From Mya arenaria (lineage: Eukaryota; Mollusca; Bivalvia; Myida; Myidae): a stretch of 64,000 bases of DNA. The stretch spans positions 851,556-915,555 of the forward strand of contig NC_069125.1 of NCBI RefSeq assembly GCF_026914265.1, in the 5' to 3' direction. The position numbers and the translations under genes are program-made. The notes below the pieces were generated by a model. It was not told the origin of the DNA. It searched no databases and was given only the letters and a program-made list of their open reading frames with translations. Positions 24,152-37,500 of this stretch are shown one piece after another; position 1 is the stretch's first letter; each line of letters starts with the position of its first letter.

Positions 24152-25394
24152 ATATTTAAACATCTTTTATGGCATCCAATATATCGAGATACCTGGGGAC
24201 CCGGACTAATAAGTAAACTAAATGACTGAATTATAAGTATATCATTTGCACTTTGTGCTAATGTTCTTTAATACAACTACAATCGGACATAAAACTAACC
24301 TTTTTAACATCTTTCAAGGCCAGATGTTTTGAATAATGATTAAGATTACTCGATTAGTGATTGCAGAAACTATTATTCAGGTTAGGTTTATTTTTATTTT
24401 TATTTTTTCCACGCAGCATACCCTTTTAAATGTGCCAAATAATATTTGGCCACCAGTTTTAAGGTAGCGTATACATATTCACGTATTATTATTATACATA
24501 TATGTATATATTTAGACATTTTTATTTTAAAGGTTTATGTTTTATCTCTCATATACAATATATAATTATAAATACCTATTTAAAACTTGATTGGACTTGT
24601 TTATTGGAATTAACTATTTCTTTCTGTATGGATGCCTCAATAAAGTTTCAACACAGAATATAACTTACACGTTCAAATAACATCAATAATGATTTTTCGT
24701 TCGCAATTAACGTTCCGGATGAATGATTCATTGGAAAGTACATGGACAAGCCTAGCCACATGCTGTGAGTTTGTTTACGGTGATAAAAACAACAGAAATT
24801 AACCAAAATGCATTCACTGGCAAAACATTTCTTTCAAATGATTTAAGAGTGCAAAGATTACTCATAATGTCCTTGCCCAACCATGCTGTATTTCACATGA
24901 GATGCAAAAAATGTACGTGACACATGGCTTTTCCGAAGTAGCTGTATAAATACAGGGCACCTTTAGACTGAAATAAGCTGACGTTATTTATTCATTAGAA
25001 ATTAAGTCCATTATGTCACCGTTCAAACTGTATCGAAAGAGAATTAAATGCAAATCGTACATTAAAAAAAGGAAAAATGTAAATGTGCGGTTATTAAGGG
25101 CCTTGTGTCACAACACAAAGTCCTAAGATCATAAATCACACAAAGAAAAACACGATCAGGGGAAGAATACTCCAGAGAGAGCCAATTATCCCTCACATTA
25201 TGGCCGAGAGAAACAGGACAAAATCGGAATATGTTTGGCTTTAACAAAATTGTACGGTTTCTTATCAGTTTTCGATGAAATAATACTGGTATTTAATGCG
25301 TTCTCTTTCATAACAAGTAATGTTTGGGATAAGTGCTTCAATAAATTCAAGGTTTAATTTTGGTATGACACGGAACGTTAATACACCATTTGAT

Positions 25395-25400
25395 TTTATT
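25395..25400 (-). terminator. Polyadenylation signal of the antistasin/WAP gene
   Basis: AATAAA on the minus strand, about 90 bases beyond the stop codon. An equivalent AATAAA is kept in copy A (9747-9742). Confidence 0.6.
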
Positions 25401-25489
25401 AGTATTAATGTCATAGTAATTAACAACAAATAATTCACCATGTCTAATTTTAGAATTAAAGGTTATTTACAACACATAACAGTAAACAT

Positions 25490-28042
25490 CTAGTCCAGTA
25501 TTGAAAGCAACATTGATCTACGATTATTGGACTTCCGCCGACATATTGGCCCGCACCCGCCTGGGCAACATATCCGGTTGGCCTTGCAGTCTGCGTCCGA
25601 GACGCATGACAGACTGGAGCGTGCCTGGAGGAAACAGATCAAACGCGACAAAGGAAACACCGGTGGGCAGGATGGGGACACTGAAATCGAGGAAAGTTAC
25701 AACATATCAAACTTAAAGACCTAACAACATATGTCACCAGTAGCTAAAACTTGCCTAGCTCTCGGCATTAAGAATCTAGTATAGGATAGATTGATTATAA
25801 AGCTATTTTGATACGTGTGTACATTAGTGCTATTGAGTCTCTTGTTTAATGTCGTCTGGTTCTTACCTTGTGCCTCCAAACAGGCCTAAACAATACATGT
25901 AGCACAGTTCAGTGAAGAGAACAACGAATAACATTTTTTTCTTAATAATAAAGCCTACTTTATGTATTTAAAAAGTAAAATCTTAAAGTAAAAGCACCTA
26001 AATTGTAAAATAAAATACGAGTATAACAGCATGTTCTCCTCACGATGACTGAATATTAAGACTTATGAATATATAGAAAAATATGTATGCTTACAAAGGC
26101 ACATGCATGTAGGACAGCCGTTGCTGTCTAGTCTGATTCCATGTGGACACTCTGTGGAACACGACAATACTGGGCATGTTTGCAACTCCCCTTGGGCTTG
26201 AACGGTCTGCGTTGTTGGGGTGCTCTGGTTTTGATTTACTTGCTGTGTTGTCAGTTCCTGTGTTTGAACGGCTTGAACGGTCTGCGTTGTTGGTGTGCTC
26301 TGGTTTTGATTTACGTGCTGTGTTGCCTGTTCCTGTGTTTGAACGGTTGTCTGTCCTAGAGTGTCTTTTTGTTTTGTTTCTTGATTTGACAAAATTGTTG
26401 TAGTCTGTAAATGTGTCGTCTGTTGATCGTTGTTTTGTGATGTTGTCTGCGACTCCGTTGTCTGAAGTGCGTCACTAGCGGTTGGTGATGCTGTTGTTAT
26501 CGCTGATTCTATTGTTTCAGCTGCTGCTGCTGCTGCTGCAACTGTTGTAATATACTGCACATTAGCGGTTGATGTTTGACTTTGATTTGTTCGCATCTCG
26601 ACTGTTGATGTCATCGCATCACCTTGCGAAACCGATGTAGTAGTAACATCAGATGAAGAGGATGAAGGGCCAGTTGGATCGACTGCTGACGATTGGGTTG
26701 ATGTCAGAGTGATGTCAGTTTGGCTTAACGGTACTGTGATTGTCCCTTTATCGGAGGGCTGTGATTGCTCACTAATAGATGATGAAGTGTATTGTGTCTG
26801 CTTTGTCGTGGTCATATATTGTGGTTTCTTGTCCGTGTCATTTTTTACGCTTGAATAATTGTTCGCATCATCTGCAGTTTCTAAAGGTTTCATGGGAGGA
26901 ATTATTACGTCTAGAGGAAAGTCCATAGCACACTGTACAAAAGGATCATCAACTTCACTGCACTTTGGAACATACGTCGCATTTTTTACCTGACCGAATT
27001 CTCTCTTAGTGCTTTGCCTGTCCATTTCCCTTTCCTTTCCATTTACCTTATTTTCAAAATCATCTGCTTTTGGCTTGCCGGCAATCTTTGTTTCTTTCAT
27101 AATCGTTATTTCTCCGATCGCAACACTTCCACTCTTTCGGCTGAATTCTGGACCAACACCCTCGGCGTTATGGATATCTTTTTCAGACATATTCGTTGCA
27201 ATATTATCAACCATATTGTCTACTGATCCATAAGTTTCATTTCCACTATATTCACCGCTGTAACTTTGTCCACTTTCAATCTCTGTAGCATTTATTACAT
27301 TACTGCTTACGGGCAAAGTTGTTGTAACTGTTGGCTTTGCTTGCAAGATAACTCCTGTACTTTTTGATGTTGAGGTCGCTGAGAAAACAGTACCTTAAAA
27401 TGATGAATTGGAAGACTTAGCTTAAGGATACACAGGCACACTCAAGTTAAGATAAATACTTAGAATCAGAGGTGATCGTAACATAGCTTGGACACTAAAA
27501 TATGGCCATTTAGACCTTTTATATTGTTTAAAACGTAATAATATGACAAGAAATATATATGTAATTATATTTTTTCAAGTAAATTTCTTATAATTGTATT
27601 GAAATGAAATATTATGTCTTTTTTTAAACACTATCAAAGGACTGAATGGCCATATTTTATTGTCCAAGCTATGTGATGATCACCTTTGCTTAGAATTAAT
27701 TAACTATCAAAGTATTTTATTACTATTGAGCGTAACTTAGAGTGATTATACATCATTGCTAAATTTACCTTAACACACTTAATATTTGTAGCTATTAATA
27801 GAACAGTGATGTTTAATTAATAAAGTTACTCACTGCGTATGTATTTAACAAAAAAGATGGCTCGCATTTAATTATCAACGATCTGTTTATTTTATGTACA
27901 GTATTTACTATAACAAACACATCGTTGTTTATTTTGTTATGTAGAATGATGATGTGTGACAGTATATATAGTATTACCAGTTAAACAAATTTCACAAGAT
28001 CATTTACTTACCAAAAAGGGAAACAAACAAAACTAATTCCAT
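25490..28042 (-). CDS. Secreted mucin-like protease inhibitor with antistasin and WAP domains
   Basis: Three exons on the minus strand: 28042-28012 (31 nt), 27378-26095 (1284) and 25680-25490 (191). The sum is 1506 nt, or 501 residues plus stop, with matching phases at both joints. Residues 1-13 (MELVLFVSLFGAT) look like a short signal peptide. About 12-411 is rich in Ser, Thr and Gln, with an alanine run and two copies of a QNQSTPTTQTVQA-containing repeat. Residues 412-437 form an antistasin-like knot with cysteines 412, 417, 421, 432, 435 and 437 and the GIRLDSNGC motif. Residues 443-485 form a WAP domain with all eight cysteines (443, 454, 464, 470, 476, 477, 481, 485) in family spacing (C-x5-C-x5-CC-x3-C-x3-C). 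Both domains are known serine-protease-inhibitor folds. An extracellular or mucus role is inference, and the target protease is unknown. Splice sites: donors GTAAGT and GTAAGC; acceptors TTTTCTCAG and CGATTTCAG. Confidence 0.88.
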
Positions 28043-28143
28043 GCTTGTACACTGCCTCGAAACAACTTAATGGCAAACAATAATTAAACAGTAAGACTAT
28101 TTTTCTGTATCAAAGCAAATCAGAGGCGGGGGATGTGCGTATG

Positions 28144-28150
28144 TTTTATA
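28144..28150 (-). promoter_or_regulatory. TATA box of the antistasin/WAP gene
   Basis: The minus strand reads GGCATATAAAACATACGC, placing TATAAAA about 100 bases upstream of the ATG at 28042. The ATG context is AGCATGG. Confidence 0.5.
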
Positions 28151-28684
28151 TGCCAGAAACGGAGAAAAACAACTTCATAACTGTCAACTGTTTACATGGA
28201 CGAAACGTTACAGCGCCTGTTCGCAAGTTCTGACCTTTTCAATTAACGAGTTGACCCATGTACAGGCGCATGAAAATGACCACAAAATACTATTAATGAC
28301 TGTCGTAATAGCTTGTTCCTAATTGAAGCTTTTTATGGTTGTATACATGTATGTTGTTGTTTTTATTAAATTGGTGGGCACTCGTATATCTGATTATAAA
28401 GGCTTAATAGTGTAAAATATGCACGTTTCCTTAACAGAATTCAAAGAACTAAATATCATGTTTGATACATTTTTCAAATTCAGTTCAGCGCTGAACAAAG
28501 TTGGTTTTTGGGCAAGTTGAATAATCGAGTTTTGTGTAATATATCAGACATTAACGTCACAACCTTGATACATAATCGTTTAAAAGTGACCTTCTTTATC
28601 ATCAAGTTTTTTCGAACAATGTTAGAGTTACTTTAGATCCCCAATGTATACATACAAGTTCTAGAGCATAAGATGTTTGATGTT

Positions 28685-28862
28685 GACAGTCGAAACTCGA
28701 TATGTCGAAATCTGTTATCTCGATATTCTGGTTATGCCGAACTGTTTTCGAATATTTCAGATTAAGTAAATCATGTTTTATATTTCGGTTTTATCGAATG
28801 TTCGTTATCTCGAAGTTTTTTTCTAAGGTCACAACGACTTTGACATAGCGAGTTTTGACTGT
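28685..28862. mobile_element. Small inverted-repeat (MITE-like) element
   Basis: The left end ACAGTCGAAACTCGATATGT is mirrored at the right by ACATAGCGAGTTTTGACTGT. The interior carries GTTATCTCGA twice. A decayed relative is at 8740-8881, and similar ends flank the neighbouring satellite. Confidence 0.75.
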
Positions 28863-28938
28863 ATTTTAATATCGGTTATGGGCTTCTAATAAATACTGAT
28901 ATATATGAATATATACAGCCCATACACGTTGTTAAAAT

Positions 28939-30838
28939 ACAGTAAACACTCGTTATGTCGACTATGGGGTGACCAATCCTTTATTCACTGACCAATATCG
29001 GGTCAAATATGGGGCCGGAGTGACAAATCCTTTGTTCACAGTCCGATACCGGGTCAAATATGGGGCCGGGGGTGACCAATCCTTAATTCACAGTCAGATA
29101 CCGTGTCAAAAATGGGGCCGGGATGACCAATCCTTTATTCACTGACCGATACCGGGTCAAATATGGGGCCGGGGGTTACCAATCCTTTATTCACTGACCG
29201 ATACTGGGTCAAATATGGGGCCGGGGGTGGCCAATCCTTTATTCACTGACCGATACCTTGTCAAATATGGGGCCGGGGGTGACCATTTCTTTATTCACTG
29301 ACCGATATCTTGTCTAATATGGGGCCGGGGTGAGCAGCCTTTTCTTCACTGACCGATACCGGGTTAAATATAGGGCCGGGATGACTAAATCTTTACTCAC
29401 TGACCAATGCCGGGTCAAATATGGGGCCGGGTTGACCAATCCTTTATTCACTGACCGATACTGGGTCAAATATGGGGCCGGGGTGACCAATCCTTTATTC
29501 ACTGTCCGATACCGGGTCAAATATGGGGCCGGGGGTGACCATTTCTTTATTCATTGACCGATACCGGGTTAGATATGGGGCCGGGGGCGAGCAGCCTTTT
29601 CTTCACTGACCGATACCGGGCTAAATATAGGGCCGGGATGACTAAATCTTTATTCACTGACCGATTCCGGGTCAAATATGGGGCCGAGTTGACCAATCCT
29701 TTATTCACTGACCGATAATGGGTCAAATATGGGGCCGGGGGTGACCAATCCTTTATTCACTGACCGATACTGGGTCAACTATGGGGCTGGGTTGACCAAT
29801 CCTTTATTCACTGACCGATGCCGGGTCAACTATGGGGCCGGGGGTGACCAATCCTTTACTCACTGACCGATACTGGGTCAAATATGGGGCCGGGGGTGGC
29901 CATTTCTTTATTCACTGACCGATACCTTGTCAAATATGGGGCCGGGGTTGAGCAGCCTTTTCTTCACTGACCGATACCGGATTAAATATGGGGCCGGGAT
30001 GACTAAATCTATACTCACTGACCGATACCGGGTCAAATATGGGGCCGGGTTAACCAAATCTTTATTCAATGACCGATGCCGGGTCAAATATGGGGCCGGG
30101 TTGACCAATCCTTTATTCACTGTCCGATACTGGGTCAAATATGGGGCCGGGGGTTACCAATCCTTTATTCACTGACCGACACTGGGTCAAATATGGGGCC
30201 GGGTTGACCATTTCTTTATTCACTGACCGATACCTTGGCAAATATGGGGCCGGAGGTGTGCAGCCTTTTCTTCACTGACCGATACCGGGTTAAATATAGG
30301 GCCGGGATGACTAAATCTTTATTCACTAACCGATGCCGGGTCAAATAGGGGGCCGGGTTGACCAATCCTTTATTCACTGACAGATACTGGGTCAAATATG
30401 GGGCTAGGGATGACCAATCCTTTAGTCACTGACCGATGCCGGGTCAACTATGGGGCCGGGGGTGGCCAATCCTTTATTTACTGACCGATACTGGGTCAAA
30501 TATGGGGCCGGGGGGGACCATTTCTTTATTCACTGACCGATACCTTGTCAAATATGGGGCCGGGGGTGAGCAGCCTTTTCTTCACTGACCGATACCGGAT
30601 TAAATATGGGCCCGGGATGACTAAATCTTTACTCACTGACCGAAACCGGGTCAAATATGGGGCCGGGTTGACCAAATCTTTATTCACTGACCGATGCCGG
30701 GTCAAATATGGGGCCGGGTTGACCAATCCTTTTTTTTCACTATCCGATACCTTGTCAAATATGGGGCCGGGGGTGAGCAGCCTTTTCTTCATTGACCGAT
30801 ACCGGGTCAAATAGTGCTGCGTCACTTTTGACTATATT
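28939..30838. repeat. 52-bp satellite array with higher-order pattern
   Basis: About 35 units of roughly 52 bp occupy 28961-30812; a landmark is GACCGATACCGGGTCAAATA followed by TGGGGCCGGG. Variants are ordered: units carrying GAGCAGCC recur at 29332, 29589, 29950, about 30258 (as GTGCAGCC), 30568 and 30774, spaced by 4 to 7 units. Between them the variants GACCATTTC, ACTAAATC and GACCAATCC follow in similar order. The array edges resemble the ends of the element at 28685-28862. Open frames here (for example 30526-30825) are repeat products. Confidence 0.92.
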
Positions 30839-31545
30839 AAATTTAATAAATGAACAGTACACTCCGCTCAAAAAGGTATAACGTTGTAAATAACACTTAG
30901 AATATTTAACGTGTAAACGAGTTCTTCCAAAGTTACACCATCACCTTTTAATCAAGAAAGGGTTTGGATAGGGGCCTGATAACTTTGGAGTAATACTTTG
31001 CAACTTTATTTGTCTGATATGCATGTAAACAGGCGGCTTTATAAGTAAGCTCTCCGCGTCCTTAGATCGTAAAGATAACGCGCAATGATCTTGCTACCCA
31101 GTGAGATTGTTATGGCCATGAATAACCTGTTGATGACACTTATATACGTATCCTAAAACTGATAAGAGTTGGCTTGCATTAATTTATAACTGTTTGTCAA
31201 ACAATCATTTGCAAAAACTCGGCAGCTTATATAGGTCAAGTGAGTTCTGTTTCAAAGTCTTTCAGTCGGACCAAACTTCATGGACATAACTTAAGTGCAG
31301 TTTGAATAAGAATTGATGATTTAAAGACAATTTGTTGGAGCGTTTATGTCGTATATTCTGTTCCCAAATATTTACATTGAGAAATCGGGAAAAGTGCATC
31401 GCCCGCTTCTTCATGCATACTATTTCAAAATTGGTATGAAAGAAATATACATTATTTCGTCAACAGAAGTGTCAATTTGAGCGTGTCGATTTAATCCAGT
31501 GACGCTTTAAAAAGCTATACAAGGATATACACAGTAAACGGAGCG

Positions 31546-34500
31546 ATGACGGTGCGCAACTTTTTCCGAGATCTTCTCTATTTGAAGGATATTTTAATTG
31601 TGGTGTTGACGCCAATTATTTTGTTGCCGTTCCTGCTAGTAGATGGAGCAGGGGAGGTAATGTAGACGTTTTGTTATACAAAACTATAGTTGACTTTCAT
31701 CCATTTTAATAATCATCCATCATGATCTTAGTTTGCTCATCAATTCAAATTTCACCACATTCAATATTTATTCATGTCATGTTCATTTATTCAATGTTTG
31801 AAGATTGAATTTCCATCTAATAATTATCATCCATTATATTTGTACATCGAGACGTTAAATTCGTTGCATTACATTAACACTGCTTTCAACTACTTTACAA
31901 GCCCGGGGTTTTATTGTACGTTAAGCATGCTTAAAACCTCCATTTGTTGTTCGCTGACGGACATGGTAATGGTGAATACGTACAAGTATTTAAACATAAA
32001 CAACTGTCAACGTTTTGACAAACCACAAAGCTTTATATACGATATGGATTGTCAAACATTAACAGTTGTGCACGTTTATATTATGTGTACATACGAAATA
32101 ATCACATAGGTGTTTTACTATCTAAAAGTGAAGAAACAAACACTTTAAACAGACCGTCCACGTTTTCCCCTGTGTTTTAATGGGTTGTGTCATTTTCTTT
32201 ATGCTAAAGGGCTTTAGGGTTTTGCCCGAATATTTGTTAAAATTCACGAATAAAGAACCAAAATGGTTGCTTTAGGCTTCTTTAACGCCATTTTTTTCCT
32301 AAAACGACCTTTTCTTTTATAACTTTAATATCACAGCTCGTATGCGTTTGTTTAAAGCTGCACTCCCACAGACTGACCGTTTTGTTAAAAATATGATTTG
32401 GGCGTAAATGTCTGGATTCCAGTAATGCACGACTGGTGACAAAAGATCATATCGCATTTTTACATCTTTATGTTTAAAAAATGATGTTTCATGGATTAAA
32501 GTGTTTTAACGTTTTTAGGAAAATGAAAGTTTCGCCAATTTTCGGAACATTTGAGATATGTTATATTGTGATTTTCTTTTTTTAAAAATGTCAAAACTAT
32601 CAATCTGTGAGGGTGCAGCTTTAAAAGTGAATAAACGCATACTTATTAAAGAACGTCCATTCCCCCTCCCCCCCCCCCCTTAGTTTTAATAGTTTGTGTT
32701 ATCTTTTATTCTGCTAAAAGACTTAAGCGTTTTGTTCGCGTAGTAGTTAAAATTCACGAATAAAAAGATCCTAAAAATAATTGCAATAGGCTTTTTCAAC
32801 GTTTATTTTTTTATCTTAAAACATAAATAAAACGCCCCATAATTTATAATATGTACTTCAATATCACAGCTATTATTTGTCCGTTTAAAGCTGCAATCTC
32901 ACATATTGACCTTTAAAGCTGCACTCTCACGTATTGATCGTTTAAAGCTGCACTCTCACATATTGTCCGTTTAAAGCTGCACTCTTACATATTGTCCGTT
33001 TAAAGCTGCACTCTCACATATTGACCGTTTAAAGCTGCACTCTCACATATTGACCGTTTTGACCGTTTCTCTGTCATTGAAAGAGCCAATTTTTGCGTTA
33101 ATGTCTGGAAACAAGTCTTTCAAGACGCAGCTGACAGCTAAAACATGATACCGCAGTTTTTCATATTTATGTTCGAAAAATGATGTTTTGTGGCTTAAAA
33201 TGTTATTAACGCTTTAAAAAATGAGATTTTCGGCAGTTTTCCAAACAATTGATATCTGTTCTGTTGAGTTATGTTATTGAAAGGCATTGATACCCGAATT
33301 AGCTAATTTTGAGACAAAAAAAAACTGAAAAAGAGGGCAAAACTATCAATCTCTGAGAGCGCAGCTTAAAACATGAGGAAACCCATACTCATAGAGTTCG
33401 TCAATGATTTTTCCTTATGTTTAAATGGATTGCTTTTTTTCCACTTAAAGGCTCTCGGGTTTTTCCGTATATTTGTTAAAATTCACGAAAAAAACAACAA
33501 TATTGCATAAGGCATCTTTAACGTATTTATTAAAAAAATAAATAAATAAAATACTCTATACTTCATGACTTCAATATCATAGCGCTTAATCAAATAAACC
33601 TCAAGTGATAGTGTTTGCATAGCGTGTTTTTTAGAAGATAACCAATGTATTGTAAGTTTGTCTTAGTGACAAGAGAATGTCGTTCTACAATTCAACCGAT
33701 GTAGAGATTTATAACACGATGCTCTACATTTTGTAAAAATATCTTAATCTCAAGGTTACATATACCCCAACAAATATTTAAATTCAGTTGCATAATAAAC
33801 AATGTTGCATAACAGATGAATTATATTTTTTTCTGCTTTCCGGTCTTAAAAAGCAAGGTGAAATGTGGCCAGTTTCATCAAAAAAGAATCCCTTGGCATA
33901 TCATACCATAAAGTGGCATAAAAGATCTAAAAATAGGCTGCCGTATTTGCTTTACATATTTGATTAAGGCGCGGATCCATAAATTGACGTTAGAGGGGGC
34001 GTATCTTAGAGGCACAACCTTTTGACTTGCGCCCCTCCCTCAGAATCGAAAGTATATGGCATGAAATGTTTGTATGGGGATTTGGGGGTACTCCATCAAG
34101 AAAACTTTAACAATTTGTAGTCGGAAATGGTGCATTATGAGCATATTTTATTACCCTTTTCACATATATTGATATTAAAAGTGAACTTGGACGATTAAAG
34201 AGTGGGCGCCCCCCCCCCCCCTTTTCTTAAATCCGCTGGTGCCGAGTTTCCGTCGATTATAAACTCGGATGTATAATGTCAGAATTATTTTCTACTAATA
34301 GATCGTGTAGTGAATTCAAAATAGCAATTAAACCTTGTGAGCCTTAACTATTTATGCAATTAAATACTTTACTGGCAAATAATTTTAACTTAGTAATACA
34401 ATATACTCATTAAAACTACAATAAATTAATACTATTATCTCAATTTTTACGGACCACTTCAACTTGTGTACCGGCATTTATCTGAAGTTGGTTTGCCGAG

Positions 34501-37500
34501 GTGTTCCGTCAACTTTTGTCGTCAAACTAGTTCTTGTTATGGGTAATTTTGACCGGTACAGAGATTGTCAATAAAACACATTCGCATGCATACTTTAAGA
34601 ACCCTTTTCATTTCATTTCGCATAGTCTGTTCCCTATTTTAGAAATAACTTAAGCATGAGGTTTCAGGATTTTATTTCATTTACTTAATAGCTAGATCTT
34701 GTTTTTATAGCCAAAAGTTCATTATGATTATCTTAAACTCAAACCTTAACCCACTTCAAATGGCCATATTTTGCAAAAGAGGTTAAAATTACCATACATG
34801 CTAAACTGTATAGCTAACATTCTTCATTCACCACTGCTCTTTACTACCAAACTCGTGTTTTTCTGTTTTAAGTAAATAACAGTTGATGATCACTGTGTAA
34901 AAACAAGGTAGACTCTCCTGTGAAATGAATTACAAGTGTTGTACAAATAAAATGCGACGATAAACCTAATGCATAAACATGTTTTCAGACCTTGAGCAAG
35001 CTAATTGTGACAAAGGCCACTCCATACAAAACGTGTTGTTGTTTTTGTTGCCATATTAAAACTGTACACCATATTGGACATGAATTAACGTACATATTAG
35101 TAACAACCATGTACCCTGACCTTCCAAACGTTTAAGGTTGACATTGTCTAGAGGAACTCGTTTCAATATTTAACTGACTAAACACAACGTAACATAAGAT
35201 TCGTGTTACCACTTATCTATAAACGCACATCTGTCTGTCTTCTAGCAGTAACTGGTTATCTAGATTTTAGATAGATATATTTATTTCAGCATAAAATGTA
35301 CATAGCATGGAATTAAACACATGATAAATAATATCAGGAATAAAATATATCCATGTTAACTACATTATATATCTAAGGATAACACAAAAAAGGGATTGAT
35401 AATCCCTTATTTCCATTGTGGTCCTTATATAACAAACTAGTTGACATAGGAAGACATGCTATTAAGAAATTATAATTAAAAAAAATTAAAAAAAATAAAA
35501 ATAAAAAATATCACAGTAGAAGACTGATTATGTATTAATTGTATTGCATATTTAAATATAAATAATAATATGTTAGGTAAAATAAGAAATATCACAGTGT
35601 ATCACAATTGAAGTGCTGTTCAAATACTAGATTAACAGAATGTATTCAACAATGGACAATAAAACAAGACATAAATATCCATGAATAATAGATATGCTAA
35701 ATTAAAAATGTAAGATTACCTTGGACATGAACCTATCTATTACAATATAAAATACATGATATATGAACAGCCCTAGTCCAACAAATATGTTTTAAGGGAA
35801 GATTTAAAAGACTTCAAAGACTTGCTGAACCTTATTTCCTTAGGGAGATCATTCCATAGTGAGCATCCTCGGTAAGCAAAGGATTTCTTACCAAAACTAT
35901 TGACCTTTGGATATGAAAAACGCCTACTATCCATAAAATCAGTGCCCTGAGATGTAGCGGACATTCTGAATCTAGTTTTATAATTGTGTGCCACACTAAC
36001 GGGGTTAAAATGTTCACTTAGATATGAAGGGGCCAATTTGGAATGAATCTTAAAAACATGACAAAGAGTTATAAAATCAACCCTTTTGTCCACAGGTAAC
36101 CAGTTAAGACAATTAAACTGAGATTTTCCAATGTGGGACCTAGATTCTAAATTTAAAACAAATCTCATTAGTTTGTTTTGTGTGACCTGAAGCTTATTAC
36201 GCAAGTCTTGGTGAACAGAATAAAACCAGATGGTAGAGGCAAAGTCTAGATGGCACTGAATAAGGGTTATGGTTTGCGAATTCCACTTAGTAAGTTACAT
36301 AATAACTGGTTAAATAGATAAGATTCGTGCTACCACTTACTACGTGAAATTCGCAAATCAGAAGTAGACTACCAGTTGTATAAATCTTTTTATTCATGTC
36401 TAGTAACACAAATCTTAATTATTTAACCAGTTATTGTATACTTATTAAATGAAATTCGCAAACCGTAATTAGTTAACCTTTAGTGTAGTACAGCTAAAAA
36501 GGTAACATGTGGCAGTTCTGGGCATTTTTAAGCCTGTTTTTAGTCAAATGATATTTATTTTACCGATTTTCTTTTCGCGAATATCAACTAATTAGCTAGA
36601 TAATTATCGCGAAAATTAAGTGGTTTACATGAACCAATTCGCGAACAGGTTATCATACGGCAGTTATATGCCAGCATACATGTTATATTTTTGTTTTAAT
36701 CTTCAATCAAAGGGCTATATTTTTAAATATGTGTAATGCGTTATATCGAAGGTGCTCTTTAACATACGCATTTCAAATTCCTGCTACTTCACTAAATCTT
36801 ATGTTCTTTTTTCAGGTCGGAAAATGTGCGTACTGCGTTTGTATGATGGCGATCTTCTGGATCACAGAGGCGCTTCCAATCGCTGTAACGTCACTGATTC
36901 CTGTGTTCCTCTTTCCAATTGTTGGCATCCTGTCCGTCAAAGACACGTCACATGAATATATAAATGTATGTTTTATTAACACAATACTGAACATTTTTTG
37001 AAAAGGTGAACTCGCTGAACAATAAATATAAAAAATAATATAACACATATTGATCCAGTTGTTTATAAATTATTTAACATTACTGCTTTTACATGTATAA
37101 TAACGAAACACAATTATTTATTTACTAGACAAGTTCGTAGTAAAATAAATAAGATAGAATTTAAGTTAGCATTTCTATAAAACTAGCTCTATCAAATTTG
37201 GTGGCAAACCGCAACAGACCAAAATATCGAGATTGAAATCGGGATATGACAGGTATTTTGTGTTTGGGGCCAGGACTCCGACGCTCACATATACATGATT
37301 ATATCAACAGTACATCTTTTTTTTTGCTTATCCACGTTCTGATCTCTTTTCTTTCTGTATCGATCTCAATCAAACAGTTTTAAAAAGGACGAGGATAAAG
37401 GCCAAACATACGTTTCAACTTCATTTTTGATTTATTTTTATTTTTTGTAACATTGTAATAATTTGAAATATAGATCTACGCCTTGTCAAACGTTTGTAGG

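Larger units (their letters stand above)
13690..26300. repeat. Tandem segmental duplication, copy B
   Basis: This is the partner of 1-10600. It holds the intact FABP and antistasin/WAP genes. Sequence present here and missing from copy A includes 18556-20977 (FABP exons 2 and 3) and the large trinucleotide microsatellite at 23616-24151. Sequence present in A and missing here includes the palindromic insertion near 1074-1161, the exon 3 relic at 1516-1612 and the MITE near 5982-6452. Confidence 0.85.
32155..33590. repeat. Three-fold repeated segment in SLC13 intron 1
   Basis: A segment with the landmarks GGGTTTT or GCGTTTT and GTTAAAATTCACGAATAAA starts at about 32155, 32652 and 33400. The first two copies are followed by a GCTGCACTC element, so the repeated unit is AT-rich segment plus element. 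Confidence 0.7.

Noticed and set aside
23616-24152. Ile-rich and Met/Leu-rich frames on both strands
   Set aside because: They are direct products of trinucleotide repeats.
29314-30825. Repeated YRVKYGAG-type frames on both strands
   Set aside because: They are products of the 52-bp satellite. Frames break regularly and lack starts or splice sites.
31774-32109. 111-codon plus-strand frame in SLC13 intron 1
   Set aside because: It shows no recognisable family, has AT-rich composition like the intron, and is not in phase with the flanking exons, which already join correctly.
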